DNA from: Zasmidium citrigriseum
Lineage: Eukaryota > Ascomycota > Dothideomycetes > Mycosphaerellales > Mycosphaerellaceae
Assembly (NCBI GenBank): GCA_002786025.1
Contig: NHNW01000068.1
Coordinates: forward strand, 62,001-126,000
Reading direction: 5' to 3'
DNA length: 64,000 nucleotides
Part shown: one piece after another, positions 49,228-59,818 of the stretch
Layout of the letters: each line of letters opens with the position of its first letter
Position numbering within the stretch: position 1 is the first letter of the stretch
The notes under the pieces: generated by a model
Databases searched by the model: none
Seen by the model: the letters and a program-made list of their open reading frames with translations, nothing else
What the model was told of the DNA's origin: nothing
Made by a program: the position numbers and the translations under genes

Positions 49228-51983
49228 CTAGGCAACATAGGAATACATGTTCCCCTCCTCCCTCTCCATGTAATCCTTCTCAATCAAACGATCAATGTTC
49301 TTCTTGATGTCACTGACGGCCAATACACCACGGCTCATGGTCGCCTTGATCGTCTCGCTGACGAGCTCTTGATGCGAGATCTCCTTGCGGCTCTTCATGA
49401 TCCGCACGATAGCTGCCTGACACTCAAAGTTGCGGTCCTCTGCCACCCGCATGTGTGTCTCCTTGTTCTCTTCTTTCGTTTCTTTGAGCTGCACTTGGTT
49501 GATCTTGACGCGGTATTTCGGATGTTCGAAGTTCGGATTGACCGTAAAGGTGTCGGTCTCGTTGATGTCTTTGCCCTTGGGATGCTTGGTGAGAGGACGG
49601 AGCTTGGCACAGGCGAGGGACTGGAGTGTGCGTTTGACTTCGGGTTCAGCTGAGAGATGTTAGTACAGCCTGGAGATATCATGGTTTACAACTTACGAAG
49701 TCCAGTCTCGGAGAGAATGTGCGAGTAGGAGAGATGCTCGTCTTCTGCAAGACCATTGAACAGTAACAGCACCACGGCTTGGAAGCTGGACACGACGAGC
49801 TCCTTGCTGCCCTTGTTGAAGGTCGCTCTCATCTGACAATGCGCCAGTGCGTGCTTCCAATCCAGCTTTCGGCCAGTATGCTTGCTCTTGTAGTGCAGTT
49901 CGAAGTCGTCTATTGCACGCTTGACGTTTGCAGGAATGACGACTGGGATGTCCGGGTACGTAGGCCAGGCCGCCGACGAGAGAATATTCACATTCAGGTC
50001 GAGATTCCTGCCCTTCTCAAAGCCCACGCGATCCTCAACTCGCTGCTTGTAGGACTGCATTTCTTCACGAGCCAGCTCAATATCCTTGAACATCTGCTCC
50101 AAATTTTGCGTGAACCCGCTACCGCATTCGGTCTTGAGGCGGGCGAGCATACTCCGTTCGGCATCTGCAGAGGCACTTCGCCCCATGAGGAGACGTCGGG
50201 CCAGATCCTTCTTGTAGAATGCTTCGAAGACTGCTTTGCCGTGCACGAATCGAAAAAGGTCCAGCACTTGGTCGAGTTGGATGTTGACTTCGGTATCTTC
50301 ATCGACTTCCATCTCCTCGTTGTCCTCGACCGTTGCGTCTGCCTGTTGTCCAGGAGGAGCCGTGATGCTGGAAGATCTCCTCGCAGTAAGGACCTCTGGA
50401 ATGGCTTTCGCACCACCACGTAGCAGCTGATCGACATACTTGGCAATCATCTCGCCAACCTTGGTGTTGTCAGTACCCCAGGTAGCATCGCCCTTCTTCG
50501 TCTTGTTCATGAAAGTCTCGAAGCTTTCGCGTAGCCCATGGCCAAGGCTTTCATCTCGTTCAAACGCGTTCTTCCAGGTCTGGTCGAGTCGTCGCTTGAG
50601 CGATAGCAGATGTATGATCATGTCGTCCGAGTCCTTGGCGAAGACTATGCTGGTACCAGTCTCATCGACCCACTTCTCAAACGCCGGTCGCAGTCTACTT
50701 CCAAGACTTCTACGAGCCAAGAGCGCATACAGTGCTTTGAGATCAGCCATCGCGTTGTTGTCCAGTAGTGAAGATAATGAGTCGTAGTCGGTCAGGTCAA
50801 TCTCCTTACGTACGATGAGATGGTCTTCGAGTAGAGCTAGCAGTTCTCGCCTCGTACTGCTGTCCATTTTGAAGTCTTCGCAGCGGTCCATCTCCTTGGC
50901 AATCAAGTCGTTCGACACAGCAACGTATTCAGGCACGCTCTTCTCGCCGATCATTTGGTCCGACCATTCCGATACGTAGTCCTGCGACAAGGCCAAGAAA
51001 CGAGGTTCGAAGGAGGAAGTATACGTTCCCAAATCATGGAACATGTCGATCGCCTGGCGGTAGAGATCCTTATCCAACGGCTGAGCAAGTGTCCGATCGC
51101 CTGCAACCAGCTCACATGCTCCATCCACAATCTTGTCCTTCAAAGCGTAATGGCTGCATACCACCTGTCGGAAGAGTTGCGGAGTGAACTGTTCCAGGGT
51201 AGGCTTGCTCGATGAAAGAAGGTAACTTCGGTCCAAGAAGAAGAATATAGCCCGGATGACTGCCATCTGCTTTTGCCATCTCGCCCATTCAGCAAGCACA
51301 GCCTTCAGCACTGTCACCTTATCTTGTCCTGCCTTTTCAGCCAACGGCTCCCGCATATCTCTCTCCACATGGCTCTTGCACCTGTTCTCCAATCTTGAAA
51401 ACAACGTCGACGCACCTCCCTGTCGACATACATTTTCCACGCCACGATACAGATCCTCTTTGCTGAAGTTCTGCGGCCCGTCTTTGAAGATCATCGCCAG
51501 GGCTTCATCCAGCTGGCCCCAGATCTTCTCCAGATAGGCCTTGCTGTCCCAACTCGTGTTGGTCTTGAGGTTCTTGACCACGAGCTTCTTGGCCCCCGTG
51601 TGGGGATTGATGCCAGACTTCATGCTGCCATTGACCCGGCGGGGTGTGGTCGGCGACGCGCTGTTGGTGAGGTCTACGATGGCATTGCCGTTGGTTGACG
51701 GCGATCTCGAGCTGAAGGAGTACATGTCGGCCATGGCAAGAGCACTGGGAGGGGTGGCGGGTGGGGCAGAGGCGTCGTCGGCTCTGAGGCGCTTGTTGGA
51801 GGGAGAAGTCGGAACGGCGGCGGTGTGCGGTTTCTGGTGGGATGAATACAGAGCCTGGAGGGTCTGCTGGGAGGATTGATAGTCTGCTGCGGGTTGCCGA
51901 CTGGGACGTTTGCGCTTGCGGTCGTGCTGGGGGTGGGAGCTGTTGGTTGCTGACGTCGATGGGACGCCAGACGATTCCTTCAT
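49228..51983 (-). CDS. cul4: cullin-4, scaffold of CRL4 ubiquitin ligase
   Basis: Exons 49697-51983 and 49228-49649; the 47-nt intron has donor GTAAGT and acceptor CTCAG, and the product is 902 aa. Residues 1-~130 are a low-complexity Ser/Pro extension with KRKR-type basic runs. The cullin repeats follow (LYRGVENVCRQGG, SYLLSSSKPTLEQF), then the cullin homology domain (FYKKDLARRLLMGRS; RATFNKGSKELVVSSFQAVVLLLFN; RTLQSLACAKLRPL). The C-terminal winged helix carries the neddylation site IVRIMKSRKEISHQEL (Lys near residue 849). The family binds RING protein Rbx1 and the adaptor DDB1 to ubiquitylate chromatin and cell-cycle proteins in the nucleus. The frame upstream of 51983 has only a non-ATG start. 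Confidence 0.88.
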
Positions 51984-52868
51984 GTGATGGCAGTTTCTCT
52001 TTCCTACCAATACGCAGCTTGAATCGATTAAGCTGCGCTATTTAGATTGGGAGGTGAATGGGACGAATTGCTTGGAAGTGAGTGAATGTTCATGAGCGCA
52101 TCGATAAGCTCGCGGCATGACCACGGATCGCGCATGGCCCGTGCTCGAGCTTCCTGACCTCACTCCTTTGATTTCGACCCGACATCACCAACACCAACAT
52201 CACTATCAAATCTGTCTTTGCGAGCCTTGCCATCGTTTCGGGTGCAAAACTCCATTGCATACATGCTATGAACGTGAGCCTGTACCTTCAGTGCTTTCCG
52301 GCGGGCAACACCTGCCTTCAGCCTGCATATCTGGGATTATGCACACGCAGTCTTCAAACACATCCGACGGCAAGCTACCCTCGGTGTTCCGGTCAAAGTG
52401 GAAGATACCTCTAGCAATCCCAAATTTTCTCGAGAAGGGTTAAGAGTGTAAGAACGCCTTCGATAGCTTAGAGTCGCGAGCTCTCGCAGAGAGAGCCAAT
52501 CTTCCAGTTTGAGCGGATGAAAGGGGATACCTGCCAGGCATAACGTGAACGAGCGCATATTTACGAACGGCGGCTAGCTGATCGGCGAACGAAGCACATC
52601 CACCTACTTCCTTTGGTATATGGTTTAGAATTGCTTACTAACATTTAGTGTTGACAAAACGCTCAGGGCCCGTTTAGGCATGTGGTCTTCCAATGGGATT
52701 TCTCAGCCAGGTCCAAGAAACCTCCGATAACATTCGGATCAAGGACCGTTGAATACAAAGACGTCCCTTCTGAGCGGCCTTGAAGACCACAGCGAACATT
52801 CAACAAATTCTACCCATCTCAAAAGTTTGGACATCTTTCCCATCCACGGGGCGAATCAATAAAACGCA
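51984..52868. other. intergenic region (cul4 / SDR divergent promoters)
   Basis: 885 bp. A striking TACTAAC followed by TTTAG (52636-52648) looks like an intron 3' end, but no donor at sensible distance was convincing. It could belong to a 5' untranslated intron of the SDR gene. No coding frame is supported. Confidence 0.4.
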
Positions 52869-53671
52869 ATGTCAAACCCCATTGTCCTGGTCTTTGGTTC
52901 TGGACCAAATGTCGGACAGGCTACCGTACGCACCTTTCTGGAGAACGGATACCGCGTAGCTCAGGCTTCTCGCTCTCCGAACGCGAAAGAAGACGGTGCA
53001 GCCGGCAAGGACCACATGGTTCTCCAATGCGATGTATCAGAAACAGCGTCGATCAACAAAACCTTTGAGGCTGTTCGTGCTGCTTGGGATCATCCTAGCG
53101 TCGTGGTGTACAACGGTACGTTTTCAAGCATGTTCCATATTCGATACTGATTGGCACAGTCGCCGCACTTGTGCCAAGCGACCCGACCGATCCCTTCGGC
53201 ATTCTAAGTACCTCAGACTTCGAGGCAACACTTCGTACGAACGTCATCGGTGTTTTCGAAGCGATCAAGGAGGCTGTGAAAGGCTTCCACGCTCTTCCAG
53301 AGTCAGAGAAGAAAGCCTTCTTCTTTACGGGCAATATGCTCAATGAATACAAGGCTTTACCTGGACTCACGACGTTGGGGGGTGGGAAGTCTGCTGCTTC
53401 GTACTTGATCGCGGACGCCGATAATGCGTACCGAGAGAAGGGTTATAGGTCTGTGCTGGAAGATCTCTCCACAGAGATGTTTACTGACCGGCTATGTAGG
53501 TTCTACTACGTCGACGAAAGAACTTCGGACGGACAAGCTGTGTTCATGGATATCGATGGCCAGGCCCACGCTGACTATTTTCATGGTCTTGTCAAGGGGA
53601 CTCTGAATTCGCCGTGGTGGTCGACGTTTGTGAAAGGAGAGGGGTATGTTAAGTTTCCTTGGAAGAGGTAG
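52869..53671 (+). CDS. atypical short-chain dehydrogenase/reductase
   Basis: Exons 52869-53115 and 53160-53671; the 44-nt intron has donor GTACGT and acceptor CACAG, and the product is 252 aa. The nucleotide-binding start is IVLVFGSGPNVGQATVRTFL (GxGPNVG instead of TGxxxGIG). LQCDVS gives the usual acidic site, and VVVYNVAAL replaces NNAG. FFFTGNML and LGGGKSAASYLI stand where SxxY...K is expected: Lys is present but the residue four before it is Leu, not Tyr. This subgroup of fungal SDR-fold proteins may therefore be catalytically altered. The stop lies only 75 bp from the convergent orphan gene. Confidence 0.8.
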
Positions 53672-53746
53672 TGGTATTCTAAGGGAGGTACGGTGTGGTT
53701 TGGCATCAACTATACGGCAGATCCACTGTCTTCGATCCATCCTACT

Positions 53747-55342
53747 TCAACCCCAATGCCGATGGTCCCAATCGGACGTACTCTTGCCTTCCCTCTCCGC
53801 CCATCGTTCCTTGGCCACATCACGGAAACCATCCCCAGCCGCCTGAACCTTCCGTATCTTCTCCTTTAAGCGCCCAAAAGTAACCGAGTCAATGCAGTCC
53901 TCAGGCCCCAACTCCCGGCCAACATGCCACTCATGAACTTCATCTGCCGCTTCTGCAGCGCCGTCGCTCACGCTCGATTCGCTCATGGATTCCCGATCGA
54001 CGACAAGTTCAAGCCACTTTTTGACCTTGGGATACTTCTCAGGTCCACAGAACTGCTTCAAGGCTTTCCGTGCACTCTCCTCATGGTTACCATCCGTAAA
54101 ATCGGAAGTCTGATTACGACCAAGATCGATGCCAAGTTCCCGACACCGGCGTCGAGCCTCGCGGAAACGCTCTTCAGCCTCGATCTGCAGACGATTAAGC
54201 TCGTTGAATCGCTCAAACTCATGCTGTCCCTCAGCCTGCTGTTCATGTCGCTTTTCGAAATTCTCCTCCGCGACCCGCCATGCGTGGGCGGCAGCACGGT
54301 ACTCCCGCCAGGCTCGGTTTACTGCTCGTTCTTCTGGCCACCCCAGGTCGCTGTCCCAGCCCCAGTCACTCCTGTTGTCTGGCCGCTCTCCGGGCATTCT
54401 GGCCAGTCGCTCGGCGACTCTGCGGCGGTACGAATTACCACTACGACAGGAATCGCGGCGTCGTGATCTGTCGCGATAACGAGCGCGGTCAGGCGAGGGG
54501 TCTTTCCGGGGAGATGAGCTTCGCGAGCGGGCTCTGCCACGGCCTGACTGGGGAGCTTTGTGCTTCGAGCGGCCTCGCGTTGAGAATGAGTCGTTTGGGC
54601 GTTCCTTGTCCTCGTGGGTCGAATCAATATCGCTGGCTTGTGTTACATCAGCTTCGGGCACTTTCCAAGCAGCAAGGAACTCATCGTCCGGCTCGAGATT
54701 TGCAAAGCGATTGTCTTGATTTGGTAACAACCCATGGTCGTCAAAGATACCACCCAGCTGCGCAAATAGCTTCATGCTATACTTCTTCGCAGTGGCGTCG
54801 GCCTCATGAGCACATTCTTCAATCCTGACCCTGGCTCTGGTGGCCAGATCCAGATTGTGCTCATGTATACTAATGTGCTCTCCGCACCTGTCACGAGCTC
54901 GATCGTCCCAAGTCTTGTCGCGCTCCCTTCTCGCCCAGTCCTCAAACTTCGCAATAGCCTCAATCTTCTTCGCCGCTATCTTCTGCTGACAAATGGCATC
55001 AAGACCGGCTTCCAATGCAGCCGATACAGCGCCGATGAGTTCTTGGCTCATGACAACCGCTGGTCTTTGACAACCGTCGTACTGAACGGCTATCATGTTG
55101 GAGTCCTCGAAGCACGCTTTTCCTGCGCTCGGTCCGAACACTGGTAGAGACTGAAGAGCTGCTTGGACAATGGATTCGGAGGGTCGATATGGCACCTGCT
55201 GGTCCTGATTCTTGCTCCTTTCACCGTCGTTGTCGGGGCTGTCCATGCCTGCGTGGACTATTCCTGATATTTCATCTGGACGGTCGTTCTCGTTTTGTCG
55301 CTCCATGGATTGCCGCCGAGCCAACGAGTGACTGTCTTGCAT
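53747..55342 (-). CDS. orphan Arg/Ser-rich coiled-coil protein, paralogue of 45823-47226
   Basis: Single exon, 531 aa from the ATG at 55342; the frame upstream only has a non-ATG start. The N-terminal part is helical with FEDWARRERDK. Next comes DEFLAAWKVPEAD, aligning with the WKVP block of the paralogue. A central RS-like region (RGRARSRSSSPRKDPSPDR, RDRSRRRDSCRS) resembles domains of splicing-associated proteins. The C-terminal third has AEERFREARRRCRELG, FCGPEKYPKVKKW and VHEWHVGREL, the conserved core of the pair. The RS region is absent from the paralogue. Unknown function; a nuclear role is inferred from composition only. Confidence 0.72.
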   Translation of the reverse strand: MQDSHSLARRQSMERQNENDRPDEISGIVHAGMDSPDNDGERSKNQDQQVPYRPSESIVQAALQSLPVFGPSAGKACFEDSNMIAVQYDGCQRPAVVMSQELIGAVSAALEAGLDAICQQKIAAKKIEAIAKFEDWARRERDKTWDDRARDRCGEHISIHEHNLDLATRARVRIEECAHEADATAKKYSMKLFAQLGGIFDDHGLLPNQDNRFANLEPDDEFLAAWKVPEADVTQASDIDSTHEDKERPNDSFSTRGRSKHKAPQSGRGRARSRSSSPRKDPSPDRARYRDRSRRRDSCRSGNSYRRRVAERLARMPGERPDNRSDWGWDSDLGWPEERAVNRAWREYRAAAHAWRVAEENFEKRHEQQAEGQHEFERFNELNRLQIEAEERFREARRRCRELGIDLGRNQTSDFTDGNHEESARKALKQFCGPEKYPKVKKWLELVVDRESMSESSVSDGAAEAADEVHEWHVGRELGPEDCIDSVTFGRLKEKIRKVQAAGDGFRDVAKERWAEREGKSTSDWDHRHWG

Positions 55343-55760
55343 GATGAACTTTGTCGAGCGTTGAAGGAATGTAGATGTGGGTATCCTGGGAAAACAAGCG
55401 TTCAATAAGGGCCGTTGGTCCAGGGCGTGAAGTAAAATTCAGCGGATAGGTGTCTTTGAAGTGCTTCTTTCAGGAGTCCTTTGTTTGAGACCATTTTTAT
55501 CTTTGTTGTCTTAGATGAAAAGTCCCCTCCATATAGAGCTACGATACTGCTGTCGTCATCGTTGTGAATTTTAAACAACGTGGTGAAGTTCCATTGTTCG
55601 ACATCTGAACTCAGACTCTGTCGTACTGGAAAGATTCTACAACGTGCTGCTGTCTCACACGCCTGCATCGCGGAGCGCAGGCATTTCAGCATGGGTACTT
55701 CTTTGGCTCTTGCGCCCCTTCTTTGCGCAACAATCCTCACACCATCGTTGCAGACCCGAA
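55343..55760. other. divergent promoter region
   Basis: Between the divergent starts of two orphan genes; no distinct element seen. Confidence 0.4.
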
Positions 55761-56873
55761 ATGCCTAGAATTCGAGACGCATTCAACGAGCAGGCTGACC
55801 TCACGCCTGCCCGCGCGACCGAACAACAACCACCTCACGTCGAAGTCCCTGGTCCCATAACTTCATTTGGACGAACCATTCTCGCAGTCCCGGCTTCCGT
55901 CCATGGCACTATTATACCGCCCAAGCGCCCAGCCAGCGACGATAACAACGGGGATGGGAACAGTCCACCACCCAAGCGGTTTTGCACTGCGCCGCCGTCT
56001 CACACGGCCGTGCCGTCGACCAACCCGACCATGGGAATCAACTCCACACCGCGCTCAGAGTTCCAAATGTACTCAAAGGCTACAACGCCAGCCACTCAAG
56101 TACCTGAAGCTGCAGCCTTGCGCAAGGCCGCAATGCTGAGCGTAATTCCTCCCACCGTCCCTCAACAAGCAGCGCAACTGCTAAAAGATGGGGTGAATCT
56201 TCCCACGCTTCGCACCGCTGGCTGCACGGCAACTGGCTTGGACAAGAATCACACGTACGACAACTATCAGCGCTTTGTGCCTGGCCAACTCATCTTCTGC
56301 CACCAGCACGTCACAGCACAGGATCCTCACGCCGACCCATGTAGAGATTTCTACTTCGCTCAGGCTCCGAAGGCTATCATCTCCACAAAGTTCCGCCTTG
56401 GAGTCGTCACTCATGTTTTCCAGGATGGATCAATTCATGTTCTCCCAAGCTCGACTCGCGGCGGCAGAGGTACGCAGACTCTCTCCACCCGTGAGAGGCT
56501 CAAATTTCACATGGTACTGCAGGACTGGGATGACCGTGAGCGGGAGAACCCAACGGACTATCCCCCTTTGGAGGTTTCAAGGATGTTCAGACAGTCAGGA
56601 ATCGGTCGTAAGTCTGCCGTTTGTCTCACGGAGGGCTTCACCATCAAGGCCAACGAAGTGGTTAATATCATCGGTATCCTAACGCACGACAGCACAGAGC
56701 AGCTCTTGTTTGAACAAGCTCGGATCAAGGAAAAGGCTGAGTGGGAAGCAAGAAGCAGGGAGCGAGAAGATGAGAAAAGGAGGAGGTGGGAGGAAGAGAG
56801 GGATCGTGAGGCTCAACGAGGTAGAGGCCGTAGATGGGCTTTCTCAATCTCACAAAGGCGCTCAAAGGGCTGA
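55761..56873 (+). CDS. orphan protein with charged C-terminal helix
   Basis: Single exon, 370 aa; the first ATG of the frame is at 55761. Residues 1-~130 are Pro/Ser/Thr-rich with two PPKR-type basic motifs (IIPPKRPASDD, SPPPKRF), possibly nuclear signals. A middle domain contains YDNYQRFVPGQLIFCHQH, FRLGVVTHVFQDGSIHVLPS and RLKFHMVLQDWDDRE. Its beta-rich pattern may be a small ligand- or protein-binding fold. The end is a Glu/Arg helix (KEKAEWEARSRERED) and a basic tail. No family recognised. It belongs to the group of orphan genes around 45.8-57 kb. Confidence 0.7.
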   Translation: MPRIRDAFNEQADLTPARATEQQPPHVEVPGPITSFGRTILAVPASVHGTIIPPKRPASDDNNGDGNSPPPKRFCTAPPSHTAVPSTNPTMGINSTPRSEFQMYSKATTPATQVPEAAALRKAAMLSVIPPTVPQQAAQLLKDGVNLPTLRTAGCTATGLDKNHTYDNYQRFVPGQLIFCHQHVTAQDPHADPCRDFYFAQAPKAIISTKFRLGVVTHVFQDGSIHVLPSSTRGGRGTQTLSTRERLKFHMVLQDWDDRERENPTDYPPLEVSRMFRQSGIGRKSAVCLTEGFTIKANEVVNIIGILTHDSTEQLLFEQARIKEKAEWEARSREREDEKRRRWEEERDREAQRGRGRRWAFSISQRRSKG

Positions 56874-57566
56874 AGTACTTTTGCAGTGGCACAATCCCAG
56901 GTGGTCATTCTTGAGACAAAGCACCAAAATAGTATCACCCTACGAAGACCTTCGATTTTGCACATATACTCGCCAAGTCCTTCTCCTGTCCCCTAACACC
57001 ACTACAACTACACACCATGAAGCAAGGCATGAAACACCGACTGCGGCGCTGGGCGCGCAAATGTCACATCCTCCAAGACCGACCTGGCGTCGTTCACATC
57101 CCCAGCTCAAAGCCCAAAGTTAGCGTGAGAATAGGCGAGGCTGCGCGGAATGTGAAGAGAGATTCGGTCCTGATGTTTGAGAGTTTGCAGAGGAGGAGAG
57201 ATTATGAGAGGCTTGATTGTTGAAGAGTGAGCGCTGAGCGCATGTACTGTTCTCGAGCTTATAGATATTGCTCAGCTTCCACGATAGCACGGTCTGATAT
57301 TGAAGATAGGTCTCTGGTACCCTCCTTCTTCCGCTCAGACTGGCAGATCAGCTCTCTCCGCAAGAGTACGCCAGTCTGGGCTATTGAGAGGCTTATAAGA
57401 TCCTTAAAAATTCTCGAGCGAGTTGGGAAACACTACAGGTATCTTTTACTTTGAACAGAACGCTGAGGGCGACTCTACTCGATCATGCCGACGATGTTCT
57501 ATCTATCTAGCCCATGAAAGCACGTGAATGCAAGGTCATAACTCGTCACCCGCCAACCACCTTCGC
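56874..57566. other. intergenic region with one possible small gene
   Basis: Downstream of the orphan gene. Apart from the 68-codon frame listed separately, nothing is recognised. Confidence 0.4.
57017..57223 (+). CDS. possible small basic protein, 68 aa
   Basis: ATG in a strong ACACCATGAAG context, preceded by a C/A-rich leader and a CACATATACT element about 50 bp upstream. The product is very basic (RRWARKCH, VKRDS, LQRRRDYERL) with no signal peptide or known domain. Short length and lack of family make this uncertain; it may be a chance frame. Confidence 0.3.
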   Translation: MKQGMKHRLRRWARKCHILQDRPGVVHIPSSKPKVSVRIGEAARNVKRDSVLMFESLQRRRDYERLDC

Positions 57567-59033
57567 TCAATTCACAAAAGGACTCCCCTGCGCACAAGCA
57601 GGAACAAACAACCCACTCGTATCACTCCTACTCGTCCCATCCGGCGCCCCAACACTAAAACTAAAAAGCCCCGGTCCACCCCCATTCATCCAAATCAGCG
57701 TCACAGGAACCATCTCACCCTTCTGCAAACCACTAAAAATCTTACTCCCACCGCGATCCTGACTGCGATCATCCCCCGCACGCTTCGCCTGCCAATCCGC
57801 ATTCCCATTCGTAAAACCATACGCATTGTTCCCAGACCACATTCCCAAGTAGTTATCGACGTCGTTGCCGGTGGAGAGCGTCCAAGTCCCTGCGCTAGGG
57901 GCGACGAAGAAGCCTTGCATTTTGATGGCGACGTATTCGCAGGCTGTGGATTGGGTTTGGCCGGGCAGGTTGGCGCAGGAGTATGGGGCTCCGCTTGTGG
58001 AGTGGATGTCGAGGAGTTTTTGGACGCGGCCGGTTGCGAGAGGGTTGGGTTGGCGGGTGGTGTAGAAGGTTGTTACGTCCCAGCCGGGGTCGGCGAGGTA
58101 GAAGGAGTAGTTCATGGCGTAGGCGGAGTAGGTGAGCCCGGCGAAGGAGCTTATGGTTGGTTGGGTGTAGTAGGCTGTTGCTGTTATGGATTTTGTGGTG
58201 CGAATTGTGGTTGTTGAAGATGTCGTCACCGTCGATGTAACCGTCATTGTTCTGTTCGGTCTTAGCTTTGCATTCTTCTGGATGGAGAGCCGCTTACCCT
58301 TGAGGACCAGAATAAGATGTCACAGTCGAAGTGCTAGTCGACTGGGACAGCGTGCTAGACACAGTAACCGTCGAAGTTGGTGCAGTGATCATGCAGGAGC
58401 ACATCTTGGAAAGGGCAACTGTGGGAGCTGGATTGAGTGGAGCTTGGGTCGCTCGCTTTTTGTTGTTGTTGTTGACGACCGTCGTGGAGGGCTGGGCGGA
58501 GAGAGTACCTCCAGCGGTAGCGCAGCTGATTATTGTTGTGGAAGTCACGCTGACCATGCTAGTGCTCGTCTGTGCAATATGAACGTCAGCAAGTGGAACG
58601 GTCAGAGGGATGCAGGGCTAAAGAGTACCGATGTGATCGTCGTACTGAAAACGCTCACACTTGTCTAGAGAGCAAATCAGTAAGGCAATTCGGAACTGAA
58701 AAATTCTGAGCAAGCTTACGGAAGTCGTCGTAGTAGTAGCCGAGGGCGACGGCGTCGTGATAGTCTTGGTAGTCGTAGCGACAGCGGGAGTGACCATCGC
58801 AGTCGTTGTCCTGTTAGATCGACATCAGCAACAAATCCTAGGTATCATGTCTTGATGGTCCCTCACGTAATGACAGTCGACAACTGCAACAGATCACTGC
58901 AGTACTGGGAAATCGTAGACTGCTGAGGACGAACGACGAGATCGTTGACCAGATCAGTGGCCTGCGAGCATGACAATTCGGCCAAGACATGTGCTGCCGG
59001 CAGCAGAGCTGCAAGCAGGGAAGTACGCAACAT
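57567..59033 (-). CDS. secreted GLEYA-domain adhesin
   Basis: Exons 58867-59033, 58720-58810, 58629-58664, 58298-58569 and 57567-58251, giving 416 aa. All four introns (46-59 nt) have GT..AG and keep phase. Signal peptide MLRTSLLAALLPAAHVLA. A short Cys-containing segment (SCSQATDLVNDL, QYCSDLLQL) leads into a long Thr/Ser-rich stalk likely O-glycosylated. The C-terminal domain has AGLTYSAYAMNYSF, YVAIKMQGFFVAPSAGTWTL, DNYLGMWSGNNAYGF and MVPVTLIWMNGGGPG, matching the GLEYA (PA14-like) lectin domain of fungal adhesins. No GPI signal is seen at the end, so it may be released or bound by other means. Role: cell-surface or host/substrate adhesion, by family. Confidence 0.85.
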
Positions 59034-59818
59034 CTTGGCTGTTGGAGACAACGCAATGACGATGAAGCGAGACGGAAGTGAAGAAGAGGAAGAGTCGGTC
59101 GACTTATGGACACAACCCAGCTACTGAGAACATCAAGCCCTCCACCGATGGCGCATCAGCTGGACTTCGATGCCGCGATGTGGATTTCAAACAGCTTGGG
59201 CGTGGCAGTCGTTGCGGATTGCCGTTCGCTCGCGATCTTCTCGAGAGTCTCGAAACAGCCACAGGACATATCATGGCTGTGTCGTCTTACCGTATCAGAT
59301 CAAGTCAGTTAGATCGAGGAAGGTGGTGAAGCTGGAAGAGGCAATCGCCGTCTTTGTGGGCTTGGGGAGACTGCCGACGCTGCAGGACATCGAAGACACC
59401 AAGTGCCGCCGTGGCTGTCGAGGTCAAGTCTGAAGTGCGTGTCAGAGGTAGTAGCAGCATCGTGCAAGCCCACGTGGGAGGTCGATTTATGCACGCCAAG
59501 AGGCCAATGGCGCCATGGGTGAAAGTTTGTGCCACGTGCAAGCCTCGAGCGAAGTTTACATGTGACGGAACTTGCGCCGTGACCAGCCAGGTCCGATCGA
59601 AAGATGTCTTTGCGAGGTGGGCGAGGTGAGCGACATCTAGCTGAGACTGTCAGTTTCAAAAGTGTATTCTTGTGAAAGATCATTGAGTGGTGGAAAACAG
59701 TTGGATATCTTGCAAATTCGAAGGCGGGAAGCTCCTCGGTTATCGGTACCCACAGCCCAATCGATATTGCGCTGCGAGACGACATTGTGTATAGATGCCA
59801 CGGCGAGTTTCGTTCTCA
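59034..59818. other. intergenic region with CACGTG palindromes
   Basis: 785 bp upstream of the adhesin and downstream of the helicase. CCCACGTGGG (59469-59478) is a perfect 10-bp palindrome and another CACGTG lies at 59533-59538. Open frames here are unrecognised. Confidence 0.4.
59469..59478. promoter_or_regulatory. CCCACGTGGG palindrome (E-box type)
   Basis: Perfect palindrome containing CACGTG, with a second CACGTG 60 bp away. It lies about 440 bp upstream of the adhesin start and could bind a bHLH factor. Confidence 0.35.

Noticed and set aside
52615..52648. Intron-like GTATAT..TACTAAC..TTTAG
   Set aside because: Only ~33 nt long from the nearest donor, below the usual minimum, and not within a coding frame. 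It may be part of a 5' leader intron.
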